Shown: positions 45,110-56,198 of the stretch, in pieces | How the letters are laid out: every line of letters starts with the position of its first letter | Position numbering within the stretch: the stretch's first letter is position 1 | Origin: Utricularia gibba | Lineage: Eukaryota > Streptophyta > Magnoliopsida > Lamiales > Lentibulariaceae | Length of the DNA: 64,000 bases | Reading direction: 5' to 3' | Assembly (NCBI GenBank): GCA_002189035.1 | Contig: NEEC01000031.1 | Span: forward strand, 124,001-188,000 | The notes under the pieces: model-generated | What the model was told of the DNA's origin: nothing | The model's input: only the letters and a program-made list of their open reading frames with translations | Databases searched by the model: none | Program-made: the position numbers and the translations under genes

Positions 45110-47071
45110 ATGGATTCTGCGCTCAAGATCCAGGACACAAATTTCGGTTTCATCACCAAGAAGCCTTACGTGGCCCCTTCCTGGGCTGTTAATCTTAATC
45201 CTCTGCCTCGTCACGTGATTTCTCTGGGCAATGTAAGTATTTATCAGAATAGGGTTTCGCCTTGTTTTAGGTGATTGAGTTAATGAGTGAACTGGGTTGT
45301 AGCTCCCTACCCCGATTCACAAGTGGGATCTCCCGAATTTGCCTAAGAATACCGAGGTTTATATCAAGGTAAATATTTGTGTTCTGGCATCCTGGTTTTT
45401 GTGATGTTCCTTCTTCGAACGTTTTATTCTAAGATAGATTGATTTTTTTTTTTATAAAAAATCTTGGTAGCGTGATGATCTCTCGGGGATGCAACTTAGT
45501 GGTAACAAGGTGAGGAAACTTGAGTTCTTGTTGGCAGAAGCATTGGAACAAGGAGCTGATTGTGTTATAACCATCGGTGGAATACAAAGTAACCATTGCC
45601 GTGCTACTGCTGTAGCTGCTAAATACTTGAATCTCGATTGCTATCTTATATTACGCACTTCAAAGGTACATTTTTTATTTTCGTCCTTACGCACCTAAAA
45701 TCTTTTAGACTGGTAACCACCATTTATATTAGTGTTTTCAAGTAAGGTGGTTTACTTTTGTAACGAAAACACACTGCACAATGCACAGGCTTTAGTTGAT
45801 CAGGATCCTGGATTGACTGGGAATCTGTTAGTGGAACGCCTAGTTGGAGCGAATGTTAACCTTGTTTCCAAGGAAGAGTATGCGAGTGTTGGAAGTGTGG
45901 TATGCTGAATGAACCTACATTAGTTAGTCTAGTTTGATTCGATGATGAAGTTGACTACACATCCTTTTTCTTATCCCGGTCTCAGGCACTCACAAACATA
46001 CTGAAGGAAAAATTGTTGAGCGAAGGGAGAAGACCCTATGTGATTCCAGTTGGTGGATCCAACGCATTAGGAACATGGCATGAAACTTGGATTGATTTGG
46101 TCTATTTCAGAAACCCCTCGCAATTTTTTTGTAGGATTGATGGGGCAAATTTTGTTTACATGCCTTAGGGGATATATCGAAGCAACAAGGGAGATCAATG
46201 AACAAGTGCAGAAAAATGGCGGTAGAATATTTGATGATATTGTTGTAGCTTGCGGAAGGTTATCTTTATTGTAGTTATATGCTAACATCCCAAACTCCAT
46301 CCATGTATCTATACATCATGCTTGAAATTTATTTCAGTGGTGGCACAGTTGCTGGTCTGTCTCTAGGATCTTGGCTAAGTGATTCTGGAGCTAAAGTAGA
46401 CACTTTTCTGCCCTTGTTTGATGAACACACCTGCAAAGAATATATGCAACCTTATGGTAGCATTTTTCATGGATGTAGGTGCATGCGTACTGTGTATGTG
46501 ATGATCCTGAATACTTCTACGAGTATGTGCAGCACCTGCTCGATGGACTTCATGCTGGTGTTAGCTCACGGGATATTGTCGACATTCAAAATGTGAGCTT
46601 TCTGCTCATCTCATCAAATACATGACCAGAAAACAAGACCCTGTCAGAAATCAGTTACGTTATCGTCATTTTGGACTCTGAATGCAGGCAAAGGGTCTTG
46701 GATACGCTATTAATACCACTGATGAGCTTAAGTTTGTGAAGGACATTGCTGAAACAACCGGCGTAATTCTGGACCCTGTTTACAGGTAAGGCAACATTCT
46801 ATGCACTTTATATGGGATGTATCGCTTTCTGAACCCTGAGCAGTTTTTCTGGTGGCTGGTTCTCAGTGGGAAGGCAGCACTTACAATGATAAGAGAAATG
46901 GCTGAGAATCCTAAAAAGTGGGAAGGCCGGAAAGTCATCTTCATCCACACCGGCGGCCTACTAGGCCTGTTTGACAAAACAGAACAGATGAACTCATTGG
47001 TCAGAAACTGGTGTCGAATGGATATCCATGAGTCCGTGCCCCGAAAAGAAGGTATAGGTAAAATGTTTTGA
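45110..47071 (+). CDS. DCD: D-cysteine desulfhydrase / ACC deaminase-like PLP enzyme
   Basis: About nine exons encode a fold-type II PLP enzyme close to plant D-cysteine desulfhydrase (At1g48420 type), which splits D-cysteine to pyruvate, H2S and NH3. Motifs: [14 protein letters not shown], then [20 protein letters not shown] with the PLP-binding Lys in [57 protein letters not shown] and [14 protein letters not shown]. It ends [12 protein letters not shown], the usual C-terminus. With the start at 45110 there is no mitochondrial presequence, so this model predicts a cytosolic form unless an upstream exon was missed. The intron after ...LGTW (46078-46168) has a GC donor. It converges on the DYRK gene. 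Confidence 0.9.
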
Positions 47072-47487
47072 TCTCCCTTACTATTGGGACGGTACCAGAG
47101 CTTCTGTATTGCTCAAAGTGGAATGATGGTCTCCCTCTCATTATGCATTACCTATGCATGCTCTTGAACGATTTAGTGTTATTCATCTGAATGTCAATAA
47201 GGGGAATAAATGATTGAGGAGGCAGCTACAAAATGCACTGACTCGAAAAACCTAAGCAATTTTCCACAGAACATGTACATGAGTGTTCTTGACATCACAT
47301 ATGACAACTGAACAGAAATCCTACAAATTCATGATGGTTTACAGAAATACAAATTGGACGTGAGTTGAAAACAGATTCCAGCTTCAGCAATCACAATTCA
47401 CAAGGCGATCAATGATGTTCAACCTGAGGAGAATGGGGCAGCTTTGCACCATTTTCCACCCTGATGTCGGAGAACAACAATGCTTGC
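47072..47487. other. convergent spacer, DCD / DYRK kinase
   Basis: Two 3' UTRs face each other across 416 bp. No other feature was seen. Confidence 0.5.
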
Positions 47488-50400
47488 TTAGGATGATATT
47501 GGCTCATAAGGATACTGCAACCAAGGATGCTTTAGAGCTTCTGCAGCAGAGGGCCGTTTCTTGGGGTTTACTTCTAGAAGATGATCAACGAACTCGATGA
47601 AGCCCTGGTCGCCCATTGGTAGCCGATGCCTCAAGGATGACTTTTTTGGTATGAGGTATTCCAGCCTTGTAGTATCCTGAGGATGGAGTTGGAAGGAGAG
47701 GAGACAGAAATATCATAGTTAGTGGAGGACTGTTGCAGGAGCTGAGTCCAGAAGTAAATCGTATATAGCTCCACTACGCACGGCTAACTTAGGCTTAGAA
47801 ACAGTACTCTTCAGAATTCATGCCAGGCAAACTGCAAGAAGAAACGAATGAATGAAAGGGAAAAGAGATACCTGGTTTCTTTCGTAAAGCATGTGGTTTT
47901 TGGTGAAGTATTTGTGTGTATCTCGTCCTTTAGCAAGCATTTCTTGCTCAATTGGTCCAATGATCCCGATAACTCGAGCAAGCAAAGTGGCTGGAGAATC
48001 ATTTTGAAAGAGTACCTGGACATGACAAAGAACTGCCCGTATAAACACCAGCACAGTTACTGAATACATGGAAGTTGAAAAGGGAAGAACTTACATTGCC
48101 TGTGCAAAGTTCTGCCAGGATGCACCCGAGAGACCAAATATCGATTTTCTTATCATACGGAAGCCCCAAAATAACTTCTGGTGCACGGTAGGACCTAGAC
48201 TGAACATATGAACAAAGATGATCTGTCTCGAAACAGCTGCTACCAAGATCAATAACCTTGACCTCACACCGACTGTAACTTTTCACCAATATATTCTCAG
48301 GCTTCAGATCGCAATGAATGAGACCAAGACCGTGCAAGAATTGAAGAGCTTCCAAGCATTGAATAGTTATGGACTACATCATCATGAAATTGGTCAAATG
48401 GGAAAGAAAAAACACAATATGAAAAGGCAAACAATGTTGGTGGGATAACGAACCTGCAACCTGGGCATTGTAAAGTAGACCTCTCCACCTGATTCCTTGT
48501 TAAATTTGTGGAATTCGTAGAGGTTTGCTTTAAGCAATTCACATACAATCAATAAATGTTCCTGCAAATAAAAGCGAATAGGCAAAATTAGAGCTTTGGC
48601 ATACCAGCCATGACTTGCACAGTTACTGCAGATTAGACCACTTACTCGGTAGTAAAAGTAGTCATACAATCGAAGAATATGATACTTGTCACCAGGATCA
48701 TGCTTGTTCACATACTTCAGAAGCTTTATTTCATCAAGGCTCTGGTCAAAAAAATCCTTATTGTTCTTTATTATCTTGACGCAAACATCCATCCCCGTGT
48801 GCAAGTCATGAGCCTGAATAGCCTTACTAAATGCAGCAGAACCTAGATACTCAGTGACATGATACCGGCCAGCAATAACTGAGTTCAAAACAACATGGAA
48901 GTTTTTGTCCTCCTCAAATCCAGTCCTGAAAACAAGTATAGATTCATATGAAGCTTTTCGTAATCACATGCTTGTCCTAAAGGAATAATGCTTTAATGAG
49001 AAGTAGGGAAGATTAGATTTCAACAAAAGTATTTGTAGCACTAAAGTAGCGATGCCAATCTTCCTTAAAAGTTTAGTGACATTTGTGTAGTGCTCCTTAT
49101 CCGACATAAGAAAAAAAATTCATGCCTGTTTTTCCTGTGGACAATCTTCAAATTGAAGGTTTCAAATTCTTCTTCCTGTGCTTTTATCTGTTTCACTTGC
49201 TCTTGCACAGCAGCGGCTTCTTCGTCTTCCAAGGATGTTTCGGCATCAACATCTTCTGCATCCAGTTCTTTCGCATCAACATTTTTCTTTATCTTTTTAC
49301 TCTCATCATAGCCATAATTCGAAAGAGAAGAAGAGCTAGAATCCGCATATTCTCCTACATGAGCAAGGCGTTCGTCACCTGAGCTTTTATTTGCTGAAGA
49401 TGCACTGCTTTTCTGCCTCCAAGAAGCAAGCATACCATCATTAGCTATACCGCCATTACTTTCACCATTAACAGTATCATTTCCTTTTTCTAACCACATA
49501 GATTTACTGGAGCTTTCTGGAAGCAGTTGCCCATCTCTCGGGACAGGAAAGGAGAATCCACCATGTACATTGTTGTTTGCATGCGGATACACAAATTTAT
49601 CAGCATCCACCATATACTTTTCCGCATTGCGTCTCATCATGCTGTTTCCTTCTTTTCCAGAAAGATCAGTAATGGGTTTATCAGAAATATGTTGCCTGTA
49701 TCCAGATGAAATGGCATTGACGTCATGATCATTGTAATACCCTACATCCCCTTCACTACTTCCTCCAACTAAACTTTCACGCACTTCACTGCCTCTTTCA
49801 GCAGTGTCACTGTTGATACCAACGCCAATGGATCTGACTGAACCATGCTGATCATCATCGAAGAAGATATCTCCTGGGTGTAGGCCTCCACATTCATCAA
49901 CCAAGTTTCCTTCACCCATCATAATGAGATCATTTGACTGGGTGACAAAGCCCTGCCAAACAGGCTCGCTTTGCATCAAACTCAGTTCCTCACTCATCAA
50001 ATGATCATCATATTGATTCATCATGTCCTTTTCAGTGTGCTTGATATACATCTGTTTTGCTGACATGCCAGCTGAAACATCTGACTGGACAACAAAATCA
50101 ACATTTTTTGCCTGGAAACACTGCTCTCCAGAAAAGTACGATTCCTCTTCAGCAAATGACTGATCATCCTGATCATTTTTGTTCTGTGCCCTTTCTTCAG
50201 GATCAGGAATATCTCCATGCCCAGCACACTTCTCATTATCACTAGGGTAATCAATCTCATGGGCAAGAAACCATGTCTCATCTTCGATAGGCTGTCTTGT
50301 ATAGCCCACATCATCATCATCCTCATATTCATCAGAGTCCCAATATTCATTAGGGTAGTCAATTGACTCACTTACTCCATCACCTATAGTTGCAAAACCA

Positions 50401-51862
50401 GAAACAAGATCAGAAGTATCCTCAGCAATACCTTGACTTACAGAGAGCCAATTGCCTCCAAGCTTTTTCCCTGGATCATCATTAACAAAAAAAAAAAAAA
50501 TGAAAATCAACAGACAGCCATCCGAATTTCACACCAGGAAGCTTTCTAACTACATGAAGACCGGGATAAAAAAAAAGAAAAACATCATCAAAAAAGAAAC
50601 AAACACCTTCTTATGATATAACTGTAACCTTAATCCTATTTCAAATACCAATACCAACCTGAAGGGTTAATTTCTTGGCCAAGAGGCACGTCCAGGTATG
50701 ACCCTATAAGATGAGCAGTTTCAACATTCAATATCATTGGATCAGGTCCACCTTGATCATATTTTTCGTCCCAATGAATATTGAAGGACTTCTCTTCGGA
50801 CCTGAGCCTCACTGGTTTCAGTATGGGTAACTCTTCCTTCTGGTTCTGAGACAGATGCAAATGTTTTTGCTCACTTGAATAGGTCTTACGTAAATAAAGG
50901 GCTCTTCCGACCTCATCCACTTGGTCCTTTATGGCTGCCCGAATCTCGGCAAGTTCTGTTTTCCTTTTTTCATCCCTTTTTTCAATAAATGAAGCACCAC
51001 CATAACTTGTGGAAGTGCCTTCCTTGGAGAGAGGGAAAAAAGTTTTAACAGAGCATTCCTTCAGAAATCCTCTTGGATCAGTGGGGATGTCAAATTTGGT
51101 GTATGAATCATCATTAGTTTCATCTTTTAAGCGCAGGTTACTGGGTTTACCAGGCTGACCGGCCATGCCACATTCAATATCAGCACGCATTAGCCCAGAG
51201 CTTGTGTTACTCGCACTACCAGGCCAAGAAAATCTTTTTTCTCCAAGAGAAGTAGACTCCTCACATGCAATTCCATGTGCCGTACCACTACCAAAGCTTT
51301 GAGATGAATTTGATTTCGCATTTCCAGGGACCTGGAATCCCAAAAAATTGCTCCCATTGGCCCTGCCACCATCATCCTGATCCAATGCATTGGGACCGCT
51401 CATACCAACAACCCAAGGGTATAAATCCAATTCAGCATCTTCAGAACTCTGCATAAATGTGAAGTTCTTGTCACTCGTGCCAACACTCGCGTTAACCTTT
51501 CTCTGCTCACCTACAGTTTTGTAGCTCTTCCACCTATTCTCAGAACCATTTCTTCCGGTTCCACAATCCACCTCCTTCACAATTAGCTCCTTTGATACCT
51601 CTGTACCACTTGAAGTTGGTGAATCCTTTGGATTTTCACCACCATGAGCAGCGCTCTTTGTCTTACGATCGTCCACAACAGTGATCCCATTAAATTCACT
51701 TGAAAGGTTTCCGGATTCGTGATCTGAAAGCGACAGCTTTTGCAGAATTCCATTCAAGTCTGGTCTGTTACCCAATTCATTTCTCAATGCAGACTCAGCT
51801 TTGGTGAATTTATTTTTTCTAAGAAACTCCAGCACAACATCCACATGATTCGAGTCAGCCAT
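47488..51862 (-). CDS. plant DYRK-type protein kinase with N-terminal LisH motif
   Basis: Two very large exons (from 51862, and about 50491-49120) and five or six small ones give roughly 1,150-1,200 residues. Residues 1-35 form a LisH-like motif ([20 protein letters not shown]). A long acidic, Ser-rich region follows ([37 protein letters not shown]). The C-terminal kinase domain starts at [20 protein letters not shown]. It has [19 protein letters not shown], a DLG instead of DFG (VIDLGSSCF, usual for DYRKs), and the activation loop [15 protein letters not shown] with the DYRK Tyr. It ends [20 protein letters not shown]. This matches plant DYRKP kinases (At3g17750, At1g73450/60). Substrates are unknown. 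No frame break was seen in the large exons. Confidence 0.92.
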
Positions 51863-52737
51863 TCATGAACAAAAGCTTAGAGCAACGCAGCTACACCAAT
51901 CAAGTACCCCTGAAAAGATAAAAGAAAAACATAATATCTAGAACTCTTAATTCAACCAACAAGTAAGTACAACGAACGCTAAAATTCATGGAAATACTTA
52001 GAAGAAGGCATATCCACCTTCCACTTCCTCCAAAACATAAAAAACAAGATCAAAACGCAACCCAGGAAACTATTGAAAAAAGAAAAAGCCAGCAGTACCC
52101 CCCGAAAGACAGAATGACATCAACTAATCGAAAACCCAATGCCCACTCTGGGAGCCGATGAAACAACATTTAATAAAGATCCAAGTTTTTCCAAACCCTA
52201 AAACGAACAATTCCGTTAAGACGAGCAATTGCAGCAACGCCTCGAAAATTGAATACTCACTGATCGCATAATCGGTAGTTGGTGCGCTCAGATTCAATCC
52301 CAACTGGTTTCAGCTGAATTCATCCCTGTCCCAACCCACCCCAGAAACCAGAATGAACATCAGAATCTCATTTTTTCACTTTCACGAGCGAAAACAGTTG
52401 CGTTTCTTTCTGTCCACAAGTACGCAGTTAATCCAGAGCTATACCGCTCCTTCGGTCCTACCTCCCCCCGGGGGTCACTGTGAAAATGGTCCAATTCACC
52501 CCCCAGATTTTGGTTGTGTGTCTCCGTTGTTCCATCGCATAGTATTCAAGAAAAAAAAAAGAAAAGAAAGAAAGCAGCAATTTACTCTGTAAAGATCGAA
52601 TCTTGGAAAATCTTAATAGGTGGAGGTGGGTACTTGCTTTTTTGTCTTAATTTTTTTGAGATGGACCTTAAATTAATTACGTGGAAGAGGGAAACTCGCA
52701 TCCAGATAAAGAAGCCTACGGTCTCCACATTTTAATG

Positions 52738-52830
52738 TAATAATAATAATAATTATTATTAAAATACTGAAATAATAATAATTATTATTATTATTATTAA
52801 CATATTATTAATATATTATTATTATCACAG
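52738..52830. repeat. (AAT)n/(ATT)n self-complementary microsatellite
   Basis: Blocks of AAT triplets flip into ATT triplets twice, making palindromes able to form AT hairpins. More TAT/ATT units follow to about 52830. Confidence 0.75.
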
Positions 52831-53784
52831 CTATTGAATAAAAAAATAAAGTATTCTACACTATAATAAATATTTTATGCAATACTAAGCACAAGTAGGA
52901 ATTAGAAAATAGTCAATTATTGGAAAAGATAATATAAGATACTGAAAAATTTTTAAAATACAGTGTATGCCTCGGAAAATATAGCATATGCTTCCTCCAT
53001 GGATAGGGCCATCACAATGCTGTTTTTTTAAATAATATAAGGTGTGGAGCTATGCTTCAAAATAGATCTAGCCCATCATATCTAAGATTCGATCAACTCA
53101 ACTGATTAATTAAACACCATTCCATGTTTTTCTAATACAATATACAAGTTATACTATCATCAAGTCTCTGCTATATATATATATATATATGTTTGTATGC
53201 ATTTATGTATCAAATTTGAATTTCATCCATTTAAATCGAATCTATATTCATTAAAATCGGATTTTAAAATATGAGAAGTTGGAAAATAAAGCATGAACAA
53301 CCACTAGTTTAATTTCTTTATGCAGAATAATCATTTATATTTCTCAATATTATATTGATAATAAAAAAAATTGGGCGCAAAGTTATGTTTATTTAAATGA
53401 CCGATTACAATGTCCAAAATAAGTGAAGCAGAAAAAAGGTCATCCCTTGGATTGCACGATCCAACGGTGGACTTGGGAAGCATAATGAATGCATGCAGGT
53501 TGTTTGCTGGAATAGGAATTCTTAACTTGATGGGTTTCATCCATTTGAAAAAAAGTATATATATATATATATAGACTTTTGGCGTTTCAGGTGGAGATCT
53601 ACTTCTGTATGAAGGGGGGAAATCCGAATGTGCTGCACACCCTGGCTGATCTATGCATTCCCGGTGTCAGCTTTTGTTCAAGGTAGAAGTTTTCGTCGGT
53701 GGCGCTGTAAGAATCGAGGGCGTCTCTAACTTATCAACATTGAGAAAAGTTTTGTTTTGTTTTGTTTTTTTTTGAACATTTCTA

Positions 53785-53816
53785 ATGATGGGTTTCTTCG
53801 TTGATGGTGCTGTCTG
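53785..53816 (+). other. possible small first coding exon of the JAZ gene
   Basis: ATGATGGGTTTC... ends TCTG|GTAAGA in phase 2; the acceptor tgtag at 54641-54645 would splice it in frame to TCCACG ATG of the JAZ exon. The predicted start MMGFFVDGAVC does not clearly match JAZ3 N-termini, so this is only a candidate. Confidence 0.3.
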
Positions 53817-54652
53817 GTAAGATTTTTCCTAAAAAAATGGGTCTTCCTATTTTCCCCTTTCACCTCAAGTTACTTCAATTTCGTAACCTGCAGACCTGTA
53901 ATAAAGAATGTAGGTGGGGTGGGGTTGGTTGATCTGACTAAAATACTTGGTCCTTAGGATTTCTGGTCCAGGAGTCGATCGGACACTCACTGAATGAAAA
54001 GACTTTCGTACGACATGAATAGTGGCACAGTTATCTTCTTAATCGATTGGACAACCAGTGAACGAAACTTGAGATGATGTGCTATTTCCAAATGTCAACT
54101 TGCAGCTTCATCTTTTCGTATCTGCTTTCGTATTTCTTTTGGGGCATTGAAATGTGGAGACTTTTCTAAAACCTTGCATCATCTTATCCGGGATTGGGTA
54201 AACAATGCTATTTTCAACTTACATTGCTCCATCCCTTCAACAAAAGGACTGGAATCACTGCCCCACATGTTTTCTTTCTTTATTTCAGCCGCTGCTATGA
54301 ACACAATGCAGGATATCATATTATAATGCCTACCACAAGTATTTAATTCCCTTGATTATTTTAACTTGTTTGTTCTTCGTGTAGACTTATTCTATGTCAA
54401 CTGGGAGTTTTTAAAATCTTTTTTATCTTTTTTTTATTGGAAATGAGATTCCCCAGCTGACTTCTTATAGATGATTCAGCTTTCTTTGCCTGAGGCGTTT
54501 GAATTCTGATTGATTTCAAACTGCACTGCACCAATATTTCTGCTTGTTCTTGATCTTTAGGTGAAGCTAGTTGTATTCTCTGCTTAGAAAATTTTCAGTT
54601 TATGTGGTTTAGGATGAACTGATTCGCTGTTTCCTGAATCTGTAGTTCCACG

Positions 54653-55844
54653 ATGCAGTGGCCATTTTCAAGCAACAGCACCGCTCCTGAGCTCCTATCT
54701 TTCAGTGCTGGTCAAGATGAAAGGCATATGATTCAGTTCGACTCTGTTTCATCAACCAGATTTGATTTTGAATTGAATCGCAACAACTATCCGGTATCGC
54801 AGGTTTGCAGATACGGTTCCCTTTTTCAGAACCTTATGTCATCATGTTCTTGGTTTCCTTTGCATTTCTCTCATTACATTGTCTTCATTGTTTCTCTAAC
54901 TCAGGTAGCATCTCTTCTTGAAAAACGGGGTCTTCCCTCGTCATCAACAACTTCACCTTCGATTCACCAGTTTGTAGAGAAATCCGGCCAGAATCATGTT
55001 GCTTCAATCAGTTCTCCGGCTCTGTGGCCTCTTGCCAGAGTGCCGGTAACAACGTGTGGTACCCCTTTTGTTGGGACCACAGATTTGAGGTATACAAATG
55101 TGGATAATCATGGATGAAAAGGCACCCATATGGCTATTTTGGAATGAATCAATGAAAAAATTTTCTTTTGTTGCAGGAGTGCTTCTAAAACCTCATCAGC
55201 TCCTTCCCAGCTCACCATCTTCTATAATGGCTGTGTGTCTGTTTACGACAACATTAGTCCTGAAAAGGTTCGCTTCACATGCCAATACTGCTCTCATAAG
55301 ATCGTTTATCCTTGACCATGGTGTACGGCTTGCAGGCTCAGGCAATCATGTTACTTGCTGGAAATGGACCGCCCCAGAAAGCTCCCGTCACCGTGCTGCA
55401 ACCTGGGCATGTTACCGTGACTGAACCATATGGCGGCACCATGAATCAGGGCTACTATTCGAGCTCCTCCAGGCCTGATCTAAATTATGTTCCTGAGTCT
55501 GATTCTGCCACACGCTTTGAAGCTCTTGACCTTCCTCAGAACGCCTTGATTTCAGGTGCAATTTCCCAGCTACGCCGCAAATCCTTGGCCCGGTTCGTGG
55601 AGAAGCGTCAGCAGAGGTACATATCAACATTTCAGCATACATTTTACAACGCTGTTTTCTAAAAACGAGTGAATTGGCAAGTAGGATCAATACTGATGTG
55701 TGATGCAGGGTAATGAGCATGGGAATGCAATATTCTGGGAAGCAAAACGAAGAAAGCAGCAGCAGCGACAGAGTAAGTTTTGTGTTGAATTCACAGGATC
55801 TGAGTTCAGTCTTTGATCCCACGCAAATAGCGGAGAGACCATAG
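54653..55844 (+). CDS. TIFY6B: JAZ repressor, TIFY6/JAZ3-JAZ4 type, with divergent degron
   Basis: Five exons (54653-54802, 54905-55089, 55177-55267, 55336-55616, 55709-55844) give 280 residues. The N-terminal MQWPFSSN...LSFSAGQDERHM matches the JAZ3-type N-terminus, and PFVGTTDLR precedes the TIFY domain (QLTIFYNGCVSVYDNISPEK, then AQAIMLLAGNG). The Jas motif is SLARFVEKRQQRV. JAZ proteins repress MYC factors in the nucleus and are destroyed by COI1 in response to jasmonoyl-Ile. The usual degron core LPIAR/LPLAR before SLARF is here ISQLRRK, so COI1 recognition may be weak. A short upstream exon (53785-53816) could add about 13 residues by splicing to 54646. Confidence 0.9.
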
Positions 55845-56198
55845 CCGCAATTTGATCTCCTTGAAACAGGGTAGCTGTATGATCTTACTGTATAGCTATA
55901 ATTTTGCTTGTTCCTGATGTAAAAGTTGATTCTCTTCGTGTTCTTTGCGGAAATTTATCAAACAAGAAGCGCAAATCATCTCAGCCAAGGTAACTTGCAC
56001 TATATCTTCAGTCTCTCAATACAAGAATTTACACCAAAAGCCTCACTCTGGGGTAGTCGCAACATAACACTCTAAAACACTAAAGATTTTTTTTTTTCCT
56101 TTTTCTTCTCCTGAAAAAATAGTCATTTGCCATCACCTTCTCCAAGATTTCATCTTCTTTCTCCTCCACACATTCCTTCATTCATCATCTTCTCCATT
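55845..56198. other. convergent spacer, JAZ / neprosin
   Basis: Two 3' UTRs meet here. A T-rich run lies near 56087-56105. No gene was seen. Confidence 0.5.

Larger units (their letters stand above)
51863..54652. other. 2.8-kb AT-rich region, DYRK promoter / JAZ upstream region
   Basis: Near the DYRK gene this is probably 5' UTR with an intron (a splice-like site around 52260). From 52735 to 53570 it is very AT-rich, with (AAT)n/(ATT)n palindromic arrays (52738-52830), TA runs near 53171-53190 and 53555-53571, and low-complexity tracts. A small possible first JAZ exon (53785-53816) lies here. I recognise no other gene and no transposon ends. Confidence 0.5.
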
